Shown: positions 30,950 through 41,700 of the stretch, piece by piece
Numbering within the stretch: the stretch's first letter is position 1
Layout: every line of letters begins with the position of its first letter
From: Methanobacteriota archaeon
GTDB taxonomy: Archaea > Thermoplasmatota > Poseidoniia > Poseidoniales > Poseidoniaceae
Direction: 5' to 3'
DNA length: 64,000 bases
Assembly (NCBI GenBank): GCA_004195635.1
Contig: PSPT01000005.1
Span: 1-64,000 of the forward strand
Program-made: the position numbers and the translations under genes
The notes under the pieces: model-generated
Told to the model about the DNA's origin: nothing
Databases searched by the model: none
Seen by the model: the letters and a program-made list of their open reading frames with translations, nothing else

Positions 30950-32125
30950 ATGACACCAAATCCGGCTCCAAAATCTCTCATTGAAATAACCGAGGCGCAC
31001 CTAAATACTGGGCTTCGCGGCGTCCCAGTTGGAACTTGTAGAACCTCATTTGTTACACCTGAAGGCGGTGTACATTATGTCGGATATCCAATTGATGAAT
31101 TGGCCGAGTTAGACCCCGAGGATGTTGTCTTCCTTCTCCACTATAAACATCTTCCAAATCCGGATGAAGCATCCTCTTTTCGCAAAGATTTAGCAGCGCG
31201 TGCAACCCTTCCTCCACACGTAGCCAATGTACTTCAAGCAATGCCCAAAGAAGGCCACCCCATGGATTGGCTCGCAGTTGGCCTTCAAACATTGGGCTCT
31301 GCAAATAAAACTGAGGACTGGCGAGAAGATGCACTCAATATGACTGCTTGCATGCCCGAACTTATGGCTTTGATTTTCCGAATACGTGAAGAGCGTTTTG
31401 AAGGCATGCCAGAATCACGGCCTAAACTTGGCTTGGTTGCAAACTTCGTCCATATGCTTGACCTTCCTGGAGCTGATAAGTGGGCTTTGACCAAAGTACT
31501 GCGGGTTTTCCTTGTCCTTCACATGGATCATGGAGGAGGCAATCTCTCCACCTTCACCGGTAAAGCAATTGCAAGTAGCCACTCCGATATGTATGCATCA
31601 ATGGTCGGGGCAATGAATGCTCTATTTGGACCATTACACGGCAGAGCAAATCAATCCTGCCTAGACTTTGTGCGCCGCATTGGTACAGATGATAGCGATG
31701 CAGTTGAAAAATTCGTCCGCGCCGAACTTGCTGCAAAGAGACCAATATTTGGTTTCGGCCATGCCGTTCTCCGAACAGAAGACCCACGGGCTGCAATTCA
31801 GTTTGCACTAGGTGAAAAAATATGTCCAAATGATTCAAATTTTAAAATTATTAGAACACTTAGAGAAGTTGTCCCTCGAGTCCTTAGCGAAATCCCAAAA
31901 ATCAGCAATCCAAATGCAAATGTGGATATTTCTTCCGGTACATTGCTAAACTATGTTGGACTCGTTGATTCTGAATATTACACTACATTCTTTGGCTGGG
32001 CGCGAACTGCTGGAATTGGAGCCCAGATTGTTGATGAAAGAACAATTATGCGCGCTGGGCGTGGCGTACCTCTTTACCGACCAAAATATATCGCAGAAGA
32101 ACAGCAAGAGCAACATATTGAATGA
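30950..32125 (+). CDS. Citrate synthase
   Basis: 'HMDHGGGNLSTFTGKAIASSHSDMYASMVGAMNALFGPLHGRANQ', 'GFGHAVLRTEDPRA', 'RAGRGVPLYRPKY'. Confidence 0.95.
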   Translation: MTPNPAPKSLIEITEAHLNTGLRGVPVGTCRTSFVTPEGGVHYVGYPIDELAELDPEDVVFLLHYKHLPNPDEASSFRKDLAARATLPPHVANVLQAMPKEGHPMDWLAVGLQTLGSANKTEDWREDALNMTACMPELMALIFRIREERFEGMPESRPKLGLVANFVHMLDLPGADKWALTKVLRVFLVLHMDHGGGNLSTFTGKAIASSHSDMYASMVGAMNALFGPLHGRANQSCLDFVRRIGTDDSDAVEKFVRAELAAKRPIFGFGHAVLRTEDPRAAIQFALGEKICPNDSNFKIIRTLREVVPRVLSEIPKISNPNANVDISSGTLLNYVGLVDSEYYTTFFGWARTAGIGAQIVDERTIMRAGRGVPLYRPKYIAEEQQEQHIE

Positions 32126-32203
32126 ATCGTCTGCCCATCTTGGCTTTCTCAGCCTCAAGATATTGCAGACAGTTAGTTTGCAGTAATCAATCTCGTGTTG
32201 AGG

Positions 32204-33355
32204 CTAATAAATTGGCCGTTGACTTTTCCCACAGCCTCTATGCCCAATTAGTCGAACTGCTTCCCAAGGCATGGTTGAAGTTGAGCAGGACTCCATCAGT
32301 TCATCAATGCTCTTTTTCCATTCATAGCGATTACGCCAAAGCGTAACTACATTTTTTTGCTCAGAATAATTCATTTCATGCCACGGGGTTAATTCCGAAT
32401 ATGCCTGGGAGATAAGTTTCTCATGCTCTTCTTGGGCCGAGGAAGAAAAGTGATTGATCCATTCATCGGAAAGTGGAAGATTTGCAGGTTTTTTCCAGCG
32501 AGCAGAGCCGCAAGGCAGTGTATGGATAGATGGGTCTGCATTATCAGTTAGAGGTGTAATTCCTGCGTTAATCAATTCTGCTTCTAGATATAATTTACCA
32601 GGCCAAACATATATTGGAAACCCACCCGTTGCTTGACGTAATTTCTGCAATTGCTTACCCTTGAGCCCAACCGAAGACCCGAGAGGCAATTTGTTTGTAG
32701 GCGGAATAAAGTATTCTAATGCACATGGAACCATTGGAGAATTATTGGCTCTTTGCTTTCTTATTAACCGGGAAAGAGGAGTTGTGAGATACTGAGGAAT
32801 ACAAACTGTACGCTTGAATGTTCTCCCCCCGAAACGGGGTATGATTGGCCATAATATTGAGGCGGGGCGATGGATTTTTGCCTTTGTGGTAATAGCAGGT
32901 AAACCCTTGAAAAATGCATAATATACGCTATTTTGAATTGATACTGAATATTCGGACAATTTTTCTTCTGCGGCCATCACTAACTTTTTCATTTGGGCTC
33001 TTTGCTTACCACTTGCAAGCCAACCACCAGAGGCGCCAGATGAAGGATGAGGTGGTTTTAGTTCAACGCAAATCATCGCCGCCTGTTCATTTAGTCGCAT
33101 TAAAACATCCTTATTGGCTAGAAAATTTTCAAATGATGTAAAGCCCAAAGCACATAAATCATCAAGACTATTTTTTTCTACCCAAGGAGATTCAAGTCCA
33201 GAACGAACTTCTTCGCAAGTACTTACTTTGGCATCATGATGAATGATTACCCCTCCATCCTTTGTTAATCGTAAATCAAATTCAACTCCATCAAAATCAA
33301 TGAGGCCTTGGCGCAAAGACTCAAGGCTGTTCTCGGGTGGTTGAACCCATTCCAT
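32204..33355 (-). CDS. Glycerophosphodiester phosphodiesterase-family protein, apparently circularly permuted
   Basis: N-term 'PPENSLESLRQGLIDFDGVEFDLRLTKDGGVIIHHDAKV', 'ICVELKP', 'IYVWPGKLYLEAELINAGITPLTDNADP', C-term 'VRLIGHRGCGKSQRPIY' stop. Confidence 0.85.
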   Translation of the reverse strand: MEWVQPPENSLESLRQGLIDFDGVEFDLRLTKDGGVIIHHDAKVSTCEEVRSGLESPWVEKNSLDDLCALGFTSFENFLANKDVLMRLNEQAAMICVELKPPHPSSGASGGWLASGKQRAQMKKLVMAAEEKLSEYSVSIQNSVYYAFFKGLPAITTKAKIHRPASILWPIIPRFGGRTFKRTVCIPQYLTTPLSRLIRKQRANNSPMVPCALEYFIPPTNKLPLGSSVGLKGKQLQKLRQATGGFPIYVWPGKLYLEAELINAGITPLTDNADPSIHTLPCGSARWKKPANLPLSDEWINHFSSSAQEEHEKLISQAYSELTPWHEMNYSEQKNVVTLWRNRYEWKKSIDELMESCSTSTMPWEAVRLIGHRGCGKSQRPIY

Positions 33356-33458
33356 ACACCGGCGATTGTTTACCTATTGATAAAAAAGACCCCTGATACA
33401 CTGCTATAATGAGGAAGTATCAAAAGAGAATAGACCTTGCTTATGATGGGAATAGATC

Positions 33459-35234
33459 ATGAAGACATTAAAGGAGAAGCGGGCAAATCGTAGTGATGAG
33501 CAAAAAAAATCCATTTTCGGCTATGGAATGTATGATTGGGCTAAGTCTGCATACGAAACAAGTGTAGTCACCGCAATATTACCAGCATGGTTTACCTATC
33601 TGTTCATAAGAACAAATGGTTCTGCCTTTACTTTGCTCGGTGATTTTACGATAACTGCAGATATCGCTTGGGCATTTGCAACTATGGCCTCAGCAATGCT
33701 CATCGCATTTGTGTCACCGGCATTGGGAATAATTGCCGATAGAACTACAATAAAAATGTGGATGTTGCGGCTATTTACAATTATTGGAGTTATTGGCACT
33801 ATTGCTCTTGCAATTGGAGGTTATCTTGGCGCTGGTGCTTGGCTTTGGGTCTGGGTTGCTTATTTCTTTGCTAATTTAGGATTAAACGGTGCAAGTGTAT
33901 TCTACAATGCAATTCTCCCCCACATGGGTGATGAAGATGAAATGGATGAAATATCCAATAAGGCATTTGCTTATGGTTACCTTGGAGGGGGCATATTATT
34001 ACTTATTCACCTTGTAATGGTTCTCAGTTTAAGCGGCGATTGGGTAATTCCTTTTACTTTGGTCAGCAGTGGTCTATGGTGGTATGGTTTTGCATATTAC
34101 ACCTTTAAACATATACCTGAGCCAGAGGTTGAAAATCCACTTGAAATCACAGGAATAGGCCATGCTACAAAGATCGCATTATCCGAATTGAGGCAAACTG
34201 TAAAGGAAATCAGTAAATTCAAGGTATTAACAATCTACATGATTGCATATTTCCTATTTATTGATGGAATTAATTCCGTTACTGCACTTGCAGGTTCATT
34301 TGGCTCAGCAGTATTAGGAATTGACATTGGAACCCTAATGCTCGTAATCATGATTGTTCAATTTGTAGCAGCACCTGCCGCTATTGGATTTACCAAAATG
34401 GCCGAGGCGACTTCAACAAAGTCAGCATTAACGATAGCATGTGTTGGCTGGTGCGTGGTGGTTATTTTGGCAGTAGGGTTTGCTCCACTTGAACTTGAAA
34501 GCCACTCTGAGTATGATGTCCAACTTACCTATAATGAAACTACTGGGGAATATGATGTTATGACAATAAGCGACCCCGACGATTTATTTGGAGGAGGCGC
34601 AAGTGACAAGGCAATCCTTGCGGTTTTTGATACCGATGCTGCAAGTATGCCAACAATGGAAGTGGGAGATTCTTGGTCAGACGATGCAATAGCGGGTTCG
34701 ATGTCTCAAAGCGCAATTGATTCAGGTTTTACCGGCCTGTTTTCTGATTCAAGATTTAGTGTTTCAATTGAGGGCTCTCCTTTAAATGATTCAACTACTG
34801 TTGGTTTGGATCATCCAACAAATATTGGTGATGAAGCAGGAGATGGCTTTGCGGTGTGGTTACGAGATAACTTTTGGGCACCATATTCCTTTTCAGTTTC
34901 AACCCAATTCTTGCTGCTCGGAGTAATGTCTGGCTCATTATTAGGTGGAAGCCAAGGTTTAGCGCGTTCATTATTCTGTCAAATTATCCCAGAAACACGT
35001 TCAACAGAATTCTTTGGGTTCTTTGGATTTTTTGGAAAAGTTGCTGCATTTATGGGTCCATTCTTGTATGCCTTTGTAGGTGGGTTTTTCGGCAGTAGAA
35101 TGGCATTAGTTAGTATTGCGCTATTGATAGTTGCAGGAACTTTGATGTTGAAAGCAGTTGATGTTGAAGAGGGTATCCGAGTTGCAGCCGAGGAAGATTT
35201 ACGAAATCGTGGATTTTATGCCGAGGCTGAATAG
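33459..35234 (+). CDS. UMF1/Atg22-like MFS transporter with a large hydrophilic insert
   Basis: 'FGYGMYDWAKSAYETSVVTAILPAWF', 'ALGIIADRT', 'GGSQGLARSLFCQIIPETRSTEFFGFFGFFGKVAAFMGP'. Confidence 0.9.
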   Translation: MKTLKEKRANRSDEQKKSIFGYGMYDWAKSAYETSVVTAILPAWFTYLFIRTNGSAFTLLGDFTITADIAWAFATMASAMLIAFVSPALGIIADRTTIKMWMLRLFTIIGVIGTIALAIGGYLGAGAWLWVWVAYFFANLGLNGASVFYNAILPHMGDEDEMDEISNKAFAYGYLGGGILLLIHLVMVLSLSGDWVIPFTLVSSGLWWYGFAYYTFKHIPEPEVENPLEITGIGHATKIALSELRQTVKEISKFKVLTIYMIAYFLFIDGINSVTALAGSFGSAVLGIDIGTLMLVIMIVQFVAAPAAIGFTKMAEATSTKSALTIACVGWCVVVILAVGFAPLELESHSEYDVQLTYNETTGEYDVMTISDPDDLFGGGASDKAILAVFDTDAASMPTMEVGDSWSDDAIAGSMSQSAIDSGFTGLFSDSRFSVSIEGSPLNDSTTVGLDHPTNIGDEAGDGFAVWLRDNFWAPYSFSVSTQFLLLGVMSGSLLGGSQGLARSLFCQIIPETRSTEFFGFFGFFGKVAAFMGPFLYAFVGGFFGSRMALVSIALLIVAGTLMLKAVDVEEGIRVAAEEDLRNRGFYAEAE

Positions 35235-35348
35235 AACAGTAGTATTCATTTCACTGACAATTCCTTTTTCAAGCAGGGCAAAATGATTGCACAAAAGAAA
35301 CTGTACAATCCGATTTAGAAAAGAAACTCCAGTAATACTACGCGGTAA

Positions 35349-36167
35349 TTATTGCTGTGATACTGCGCCAACCTTCTTCTTTGGCATCATCATTTCAAGT
35401 ATTAATGCCAATTCAAAAAGTAGTACAATCGGCCCTGCAACCAAGAAAAGGGAAAGGGGGTCTGGAGGGGAAAACAATGCCCCCAAAATAGTCGCTCCAA
35501 ACCAAATATGTCGACGCCATTTTGTTAAATCAGCGCGTGATAATAATCCCGAACGAAGAACTACCATTGTCATGAGAGGTGTTTGAAATCCAAGCATACT
35601 TGCCAAAGTCATGTTCAAAATAAAACCCAAATATGCTGAAAGGCGCCACTCGGTTTTAAGGCCAGCAGATGCTGCATCATTTGCTAAATACTCTAATAGT
35701 AATGGCAGTAATAAACCATAGGAGTATGCAAGTCCGGCAATAGCGAGCAAAGGTATGAACAATATGACGATAATCATCTTTGCATTCATCTTTGGAATAT
35801 GCAAATCAGCCTCTTCAACCCTTTCCCAAAGTGATTGTGAATTGAGGCCAATTTTCACGACATCATAGATTAACATTAAACTGGCCATTAATATCCCGAA
35901 GCCTGCTGCAAAGCGCATCTTTATTGCGATAAACTCAACTGGAGTAAGAACTGCAATACTTGTATCAGTTGGTGCAAGGCTAGCATCGGTAACCAACCAT
36001 TCAACAATGTAGGATGCAAGAGGATAACCGCCAATTAGTCCGAGAAAAAAAATCCCCGCAAGTAGGGGTAATCTGTGCATCACATGAGTTCGTATTTCAA
36101 GAATGATTCTTCCGCCGGGACTATCCATCAGATTCTCGAGGTTTATTTCGAAATCGGAGTCAGTCAT
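35349..36167 (-). CDS. tatC: Sec-independent translocase TatC
   Basis: 'RLPLLAGIFFLGLIGGYPLASYIVEWL', 'PVEFIAIKMRFAAGFGILMASLMLIYDVVKI', 'GFQTPLMTMVVLRSGL'. Confidence 0.85.
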   Translation of the reverse strand: MTDSDFEINLENLMDSPGGRIILEIRTHVMHRLPLLAGIFFLGLIGGYPLASYIVEWLVTDASLAPTDTSIAVLTPVEFIAIKMRFAAGFGILMASLMLIYDVVKIGLNSQSLWERVEEADLHIPKMNAKMIIVILFIPLLAIAGLAYSYGLLLPLLLEYLANDAASAGLKTEWRLSAYLGFILNMTLASMLGFQTPLMTMVVLRSGLLSRADLTKWRRHIWFGATILGALFSPPDPLSLFLVAGPIVLLFELALILEMMMPKKKVGAVSQQ

Positions 36168-36323
36168 AATCGGGCCTCAGTTTTCGGGTAGGGCTCTTAT
36201 CCATCAAATCACCGGAGAGGAAAAGATAGGAGAACGAGCCACTTTCAAAGTTGAGAACCTCTCAAAAACCAATACTGCAACGCCGAGATAATGAAATATA
36301 AGTCCGAAAAAAGTATTTGGACT

Positions 36324-37424
36324 CTAGAACAAACTTGAGAGGTCAGGCATATCTGAGAGTTCATTTGACCTACTTGATGGAGGAGCTATTTCTGCTGGTT
36401 GAGGTATGTCATTAGGCTGAACTACCTCTTCCAATAATTCAGATAAATCAGGCATTCCTATTGTGGCTGAAACTACAACCGAGGGTTTAGATTCTAATTT
36501 GTCCGACCCTATAATTTCAGCCGACGGTTCTACTGGAGGTTGGCTTGAGGGTGAAGGTTCATTATCCACGCTAGCGGAATCAAATAGATTGCTAATATCG
36601 GGCATTTCATCACTATGTAATTCATCATTTTGAGGTTGAGGTTGGGGCTCGGTTTGAGATTGTACAGAAGGTGTGGATAAAGGTAAGGGTACATTTTTTG
36701 CCTGAATAGCCTCTGCATTAGCGACTACTTGAGGGGGTAATGAATTACTTTCTTCGCCGTCTTTGGGTAAAGCAACTGAAATATTATTAGATGGAGCAAA
36801 GGGCATTTTTACTTCAGGAGCGTCATCAAGAATCAAATTATCTATCCCTGGGATCTCATTGTACGCATTGCTCTTTGCAACTTCCTTCACAGGGAGTTCA
36901 GGTGTAACTGCGGCAAGCAAGTTTGAGGCAGATGAAATTGCTGCTTGATTAACTGTTTCTGCTTCGGTGATTATTGAATCTACAATGGAAGATGTCGTTG
37001 GATTGATGAAAGGTGAATTTCCACCTTTGAGGTAATTATCAGATGTAGGGCCAGTAGTGCTTACGGCACTTGCGGAAACCACGGTTGCTGAAAACTCATC
37101 TCCCGAGTCAATAGCATCTCCTCCTGTTGGCACTACAAAATTGGGCCTAAAGCGCCCCGCCCACTTGCCACCAGCAAAAGAAATAATTGCGAGGACCAGA
37201 AGTAGAATCTCCTGTGAACTCCAAACTCCGTCCGGCCCAAAAACTGGTTGGCTATTCCCAAGTCCAAATAAATTTTTCAAAAAAGGAAGACCATAATATT
37301 TCTCGCCAAAATGGCCGGGCCAAGGGCCGCCGATGAGGACATTTAAAAGAGTGAAAAGAACAACCGAAACGGATAAGCCAAACAGGGCTTGACTGAGGGC
37401 CGGATAATATCGTTCCGAGGTCAT
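36324..37424 (-). CDS. Membrane-anchored low-complexity protein with recurring MPD(L/I)SxL motifs
   Basis: N-terminal TM region; 'EMPDISNLFDS', 'GMPDLSELLEE', 'DMPDLSSLF'. Confidence 0.7.
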   Translation of the reverse strand: MTSERYYPALSQALFGLSVSVVLFTLLNVLIGGPWPGHFGEKYYGLPFLKNLFGLGNSQPVFGPDGVWSSQEILLLVLAIISFAGGKWAGRFRPNFVVPTGGDAIDSGDEFSATVVSASAVSTTGPTSDNYLKGGNSPFINPTTSSIVDSIITEAETVNQAAISSASNLLAAVTPELPVKEVAKSNAYNEIPGIDNLILDDAPEVKMPFAPSNNISVALPKDGEESNSLPPQVVANAEAIQAKNVPLPLSTPSVQSQTEPQPQPQNDELHSDEMPDISNLFDSASVDNEPSPSSQPPVEPSAEIIGSDKLESKPSVVVSATIGMPDLSELLEEVVQPNDIPQPAEIAPPSSRSNELSDMPDLSSLF

Positions 37425-37559
37425 TCAAATACCCGCAACCGGTTGAGTAAATCAAACCTTCCGCCCATATGACTGCTTATAATTAACATTTTTTCACCCA
37501 AAGGGCGCAATATTCTGCCCAGAAAGCATCCTTGAATCGGAAGTGCTGAGTGTGAAAAA

Positions 37560-38477
37560 TTACATTTCGGCAGCACGCACAGTATTAGCCATGAGCATCG
37601 CGATTGTCATTGGCCCAACACCTCCGGGTACCGGTGAAAGTGCTGAAGCAACGAGGGCGACATCTGGATGAACATCGCCTGCAAGCCGGTAACCTCTCTC
37701 TCGCGATTCATCGTCAACGCGATTTACGCCCACATCAACGACCACCGCCCCTTTCCTTACCCATTCGGGTTTGATAAATTCCGGCCGCCCAACTGCGGCG
37801 ATAATTATATCTGCATTCCTGCATTCCTCCCCAATATCCTTGGTACGTGAATGAGTAACTGTAACTGTCGCATCGGCTCCTTTTCTTGATAATAATAAGG
37901 CTTGAGGCATCCCCACAATTCTGCTTCTTCCAACAACAACTGCTCGCTTTCCAGATAATTCAACCCCTCCCCAATTTAGCAAACGCATTACACCATGCGG
38001 AGTACATGGAAGTAATCCATCTACCCGACCTTGAACAAGACGGCCCAAATTTGTCGGATGGAAACCATCAACATCTTTTTTAGGATCAATTGTGTCAGTT
38101 AATGACAATTCGTCCATTTCCTTTGGTAGAGGAGATTGGACTAAAATACCATGCACTAAATCATCATTATTTAATCGCTCAACTTCTTCTAAAACATTTT
38201 CAAAACTAGCATTAGATGGCATTTTCACGTGTGTTGATTTAATTCCCAAACGCTTGCATGCTCGGATTTTTGCACCGACATAAACATGACTAGCAGGGTC
38301 GTCTCCGACAATAATTACTGCTAAATGTGGGTCAATACCTTTGGCTTTCAAATTACTCACTCTTACGATGAGTTCTGATTCAACCTCGGCAGCACACGCC
38401 TTGCCATCCAAAACCCTCGCAGACATATCTCTCAATATACAGGGGATAGCCCACCCTCTTTCACTCTTACCACCCAA
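37560..38477 (-). CDS. folD: Bifunctional methylenetetrahydrofolate dehydrogenase/cyclohydrolase (likely start at MSARVLDG)
   Basis: 'HGILVQSPLPKEMDE', 'DPKKDVDGFHPTNLGRL', 'VVVGRSRIVGMPQALLL', 'PGGVGPMTIAMLMANT'. Confidence 0.95.
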   Translation of the reverse strand: MGGKSERGWAIPCILRDMSARVLDGKACAAEVESELIVRVSNLKAKGIDPHLAVIIVGDDPASHVYVGAKIRACKRLGIKSTHVKMPSNASFENVLEEVERLNNDDLVHGILVQSPLPKEMDELSLTDTIDPKKDVDGFHPTNLGRLVQGRVDGLLPCTPHGVMRLLNWGGVELSGKRAVVVGRSRIVGMPQALLLSRKGADATVTVTHSRTKDIGEECRNADIIIAAVGRPEFIKPEWVRKGAVVVDVGVNRVDDESRERGYRLAGDVHPDVALVASALSPVPGGVGPMTIAMLMANTVRAAEM

Positions 38478-38584
38478 TCACAAGAAAATATTTTTCTGGG
38501 CGGCCATAAAACATCTGCATTTGGATGAAGAATTACAGAATTATAGCCATAGCATTGATGAAGCAGAGGTCGTCGCAGGGCCGC

Positions 38585-38661
38585 GCCGACATAGCATAGC
38601 CCGGTTGTGCGGCTGATTTGTAATCAGCAGGTCGAGGGTTCGAATCCCTCTGTCGGCTCCA
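38585..38661 (+). tRNA. tRNA-Thr (anticodon TGT), CCA encoded
   Basis: Acceptor stem gccgaca/tgtcggc, anticodon stem-loop gctga-tttgtaa-tcagc, T-arm gagggttcgaatccctc, discriminator t plus cca. Confidence 0.93.
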
Positions 38662-38794
38662 TAATTTGCATTATATTAAATGCCATTTTGCCGCTGTAAT
38701 ACTTGTCACAAAGTCCAAATTATTGCAAAATCCAATAATTTGCATTTACATCGGAAAGACCCTACCTTGATATGTGAGCGATTAGTCCACAATA

Positions 38795-41700
38795 ATGCGA
38801 GGTATTACCATGAAGACCCACACTATCGTAACTTTATTGCTGTTAACTGCACTTTTCGCCCCTTTGGGTAGCCAGTTTGTCTCCGAGCCTATTGCTGAAG
38901 CCTTTGACATTACCCAAGAAGAAAATGAGGGTTTTATTCTGCTAAAAACTACACCTTCTGCTGAATTGAAAAATGACATTAGAACTACTTTTCAAGCCGG
39001 AGCACGCGCACCTTGCCCAGCTTTACAAAGTGACGGTGGAACCGCAGGAGATTCGGGCAATAATTCAAACACATCCAAACCCTTGGGCACTGACCCTACA
39101 AAATCCCTCACCGGTTGTGTGGACTCTATTGATACATCAGATTGGTATTCATTTTCGTTGACATCAGGTAGGGATATTGATGTTGAATTATCAGTTCCTG
39201 CGGGTGCAGATTTTGACCTTTATCTTGTTAATTCAGCAGGAACTGCCGCGCTCGATGCTTCAGAGTATAATGATCCTCTTGAACGAGTTTCCAGTTCAGG
39301 CACCTCTATTTCTGGCGTGGCGGGCACTTATTACATCGCAATATACCAATATTCTAGCGATGGAAATTATAATCTTGAAACTTGGACAAATGAATCCGTA
39401 AATTGCGACAATTGGTGGAATCAAAGCCAAGATGATGGTGGAACTGGAGGGGATGCTGTTGCAAACTGGACAGATAGCCCAACCAATATGGGGTCAAATG
39501 TTACCAGTGTATACACAGGATGCATAGATGGTACAGATCGAAATGATGTTTTTGCTTTTGATGTTCCTGCCAACCATACCATTGAGGTAGAACTTACCAT
39601 GCACGATAACACTTCAGACCTTGACATTTTTATTCATGCACCTAATGGTTCGGTAGCAGATTCAGGCTACACCATCTCGAATCCGGAAACTGCATCAACA
39701 TCAGGTGGCCAATGGGATGGAGTGAATGGAACTTATTTTGTAAATGCATCACAATGGTCAGGAGTTTCCAACTATACTCTCAAGGTTTGGACAAACTATT
39801 CAATACCCGGGCCAAACCTTGTTATTGATGACATCAATGTCCCCTCTGGGGCACAACAAGGTGATTCAATTAGCATAGATGTAGATATCAATAATACAGG
39901 AAGCCTAGATACTAGTGAAGTATTCAACATTAAGTTGTGGCTATCGGTTGATTATCTCCACATTAACTGGATTGACCACATGATTGCCAACCAAACCATA
40001 AATGGTGCGTTGATTGATGTGACTCAGGTTGTTTCAATTAATGCGGTAATCCCAAACGATTTAATTGGCGGTGCTTATTATTTGTCTGCAAAAATAGACA
40101 CTGAAGAGGTCATCGAAGAAAAATCAGAGAGCGATAATACCATTGACCCAACTTCACAAATAACCATTGGCACTTCTCAAACAGCATGCCCCACTTCACA
40201 GAATGATGCTGGCAGTGGAGGAGATGCCGGCGGAAACTCCCCTGGTGCGATTAGTCTCGGAACTGATATTGAGCAAGAATTCCGCGGTTGTCTTGATAGT
40301 TCAGATACAACTGATTGGTACAAAGTCACCGTATCATCTGGAATGCCGCTCAATGCCACTTTAGTTTCAGCACCAGGAGGTGCTGATTACGATATGGATT
40401 TACTTACCAATTCTGGAGAGCAAGTTGATAGCAGTATCTCATGGTGGTCTGATGATTTTGTTTCAACTGAAGAGACTACTTGGAATCTTACCTCCGGAAC
40501 CTATACCTTAATCATCAATAGATCTAGTGGCGAAGGAGACTATCGTTTGTTCATTGGAGAGCCTACACAAGGCACTTGGGTCCCACCATTTTCTTGTGAT
40601 GGTGCTTCTGACCTTTCACTTGGCCAAGATGCAAGTGATGAAAGTAACAACCCAAGTAACATCGGAACAAATCCAATGGAATCCGGCACAGGTTGTGTTG
40701 ATGGAAGTGATGTTGTTGATGCATATCAATTCACATTATCCGAGTTTAACAATGTAGAAATATCCCTAATTCAAACTGAAGCCACAGCATTTACTGCTAC
40801 TCTTTACACTCAAATGGGCTCAATAATCGAGGGATGGGAATACCCTAGCGTAGATGAGATGAGATGGCATAGCCTCAATAATACTGCACACGAGGGAGAA
40901 GATAGAACATATGTATTGATGATTGGTTCAAATGGAACAGTTGGGAATTACACCCTTGCAATCACAACAACAAATCCTGCACCTGCTGATTTGGAGCCAA
41001 ATAGTTTCTCATGCCTATCAAATATTACGAGTGGAGAAAGTGGCTTTGCATCATATAGTATCACCAACCTTCGTGGACCACTTGACTCATTTGGCTGGGA
41101 TATCATGTTACTTGACGAAAGTCTCCAGTCGGTTGCAACTCTAATCTCTGGTTCAGTAACTGACGATGCTACCTATGGCAATATTATCGCTTCCGGAAGC
41201 GAAATTGTTGAAATACCTCAAAATATTTCTTCAGGCAACTATTACTGCCAATTTGTTGTCGATTCAAATAATGAAATAATGGAATCAAATGAATCAAACA
41301 ATGAAATTTTAGGACAAATGTTCTATATTCAAAATTATGGAGAATTGTGGGCTAATGACATTGACCAAGATGGCTACAATACGACTGATACTGGAGACGG
41401 AATAATTGATGAATGCCCAACGACATATGGTGAGTCAACAGACCCAATGTTTGGCTGCCCTGACCTTGATGGTGACGGCTGGGCTAATTCTATTGACTTT
41501 AATCCACAAGATTCAACTCAATGGGTAGATGCCGATAATGATACCTTTGGTGACAATCCTGACGGAACTGATGGAGATAAATGTCCAACTGTAGCCGGAG
41601 TTGCTGATGGAGATGATGGCATGGGATGCCCAAAAACCCCTGTAGATAGCGATGGAGATGGCGTGGAAGATGCTGTCGACCAATGTGCTAATACTCCAGC

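Noticed and set aside
38585-38661. tRNA-Thr considered as integration site for a mobile element
   Set aside because: No integrase, no direct repeat of the tRNA 3' end noticed nearby, and housekeeping folD lies directly upstream.
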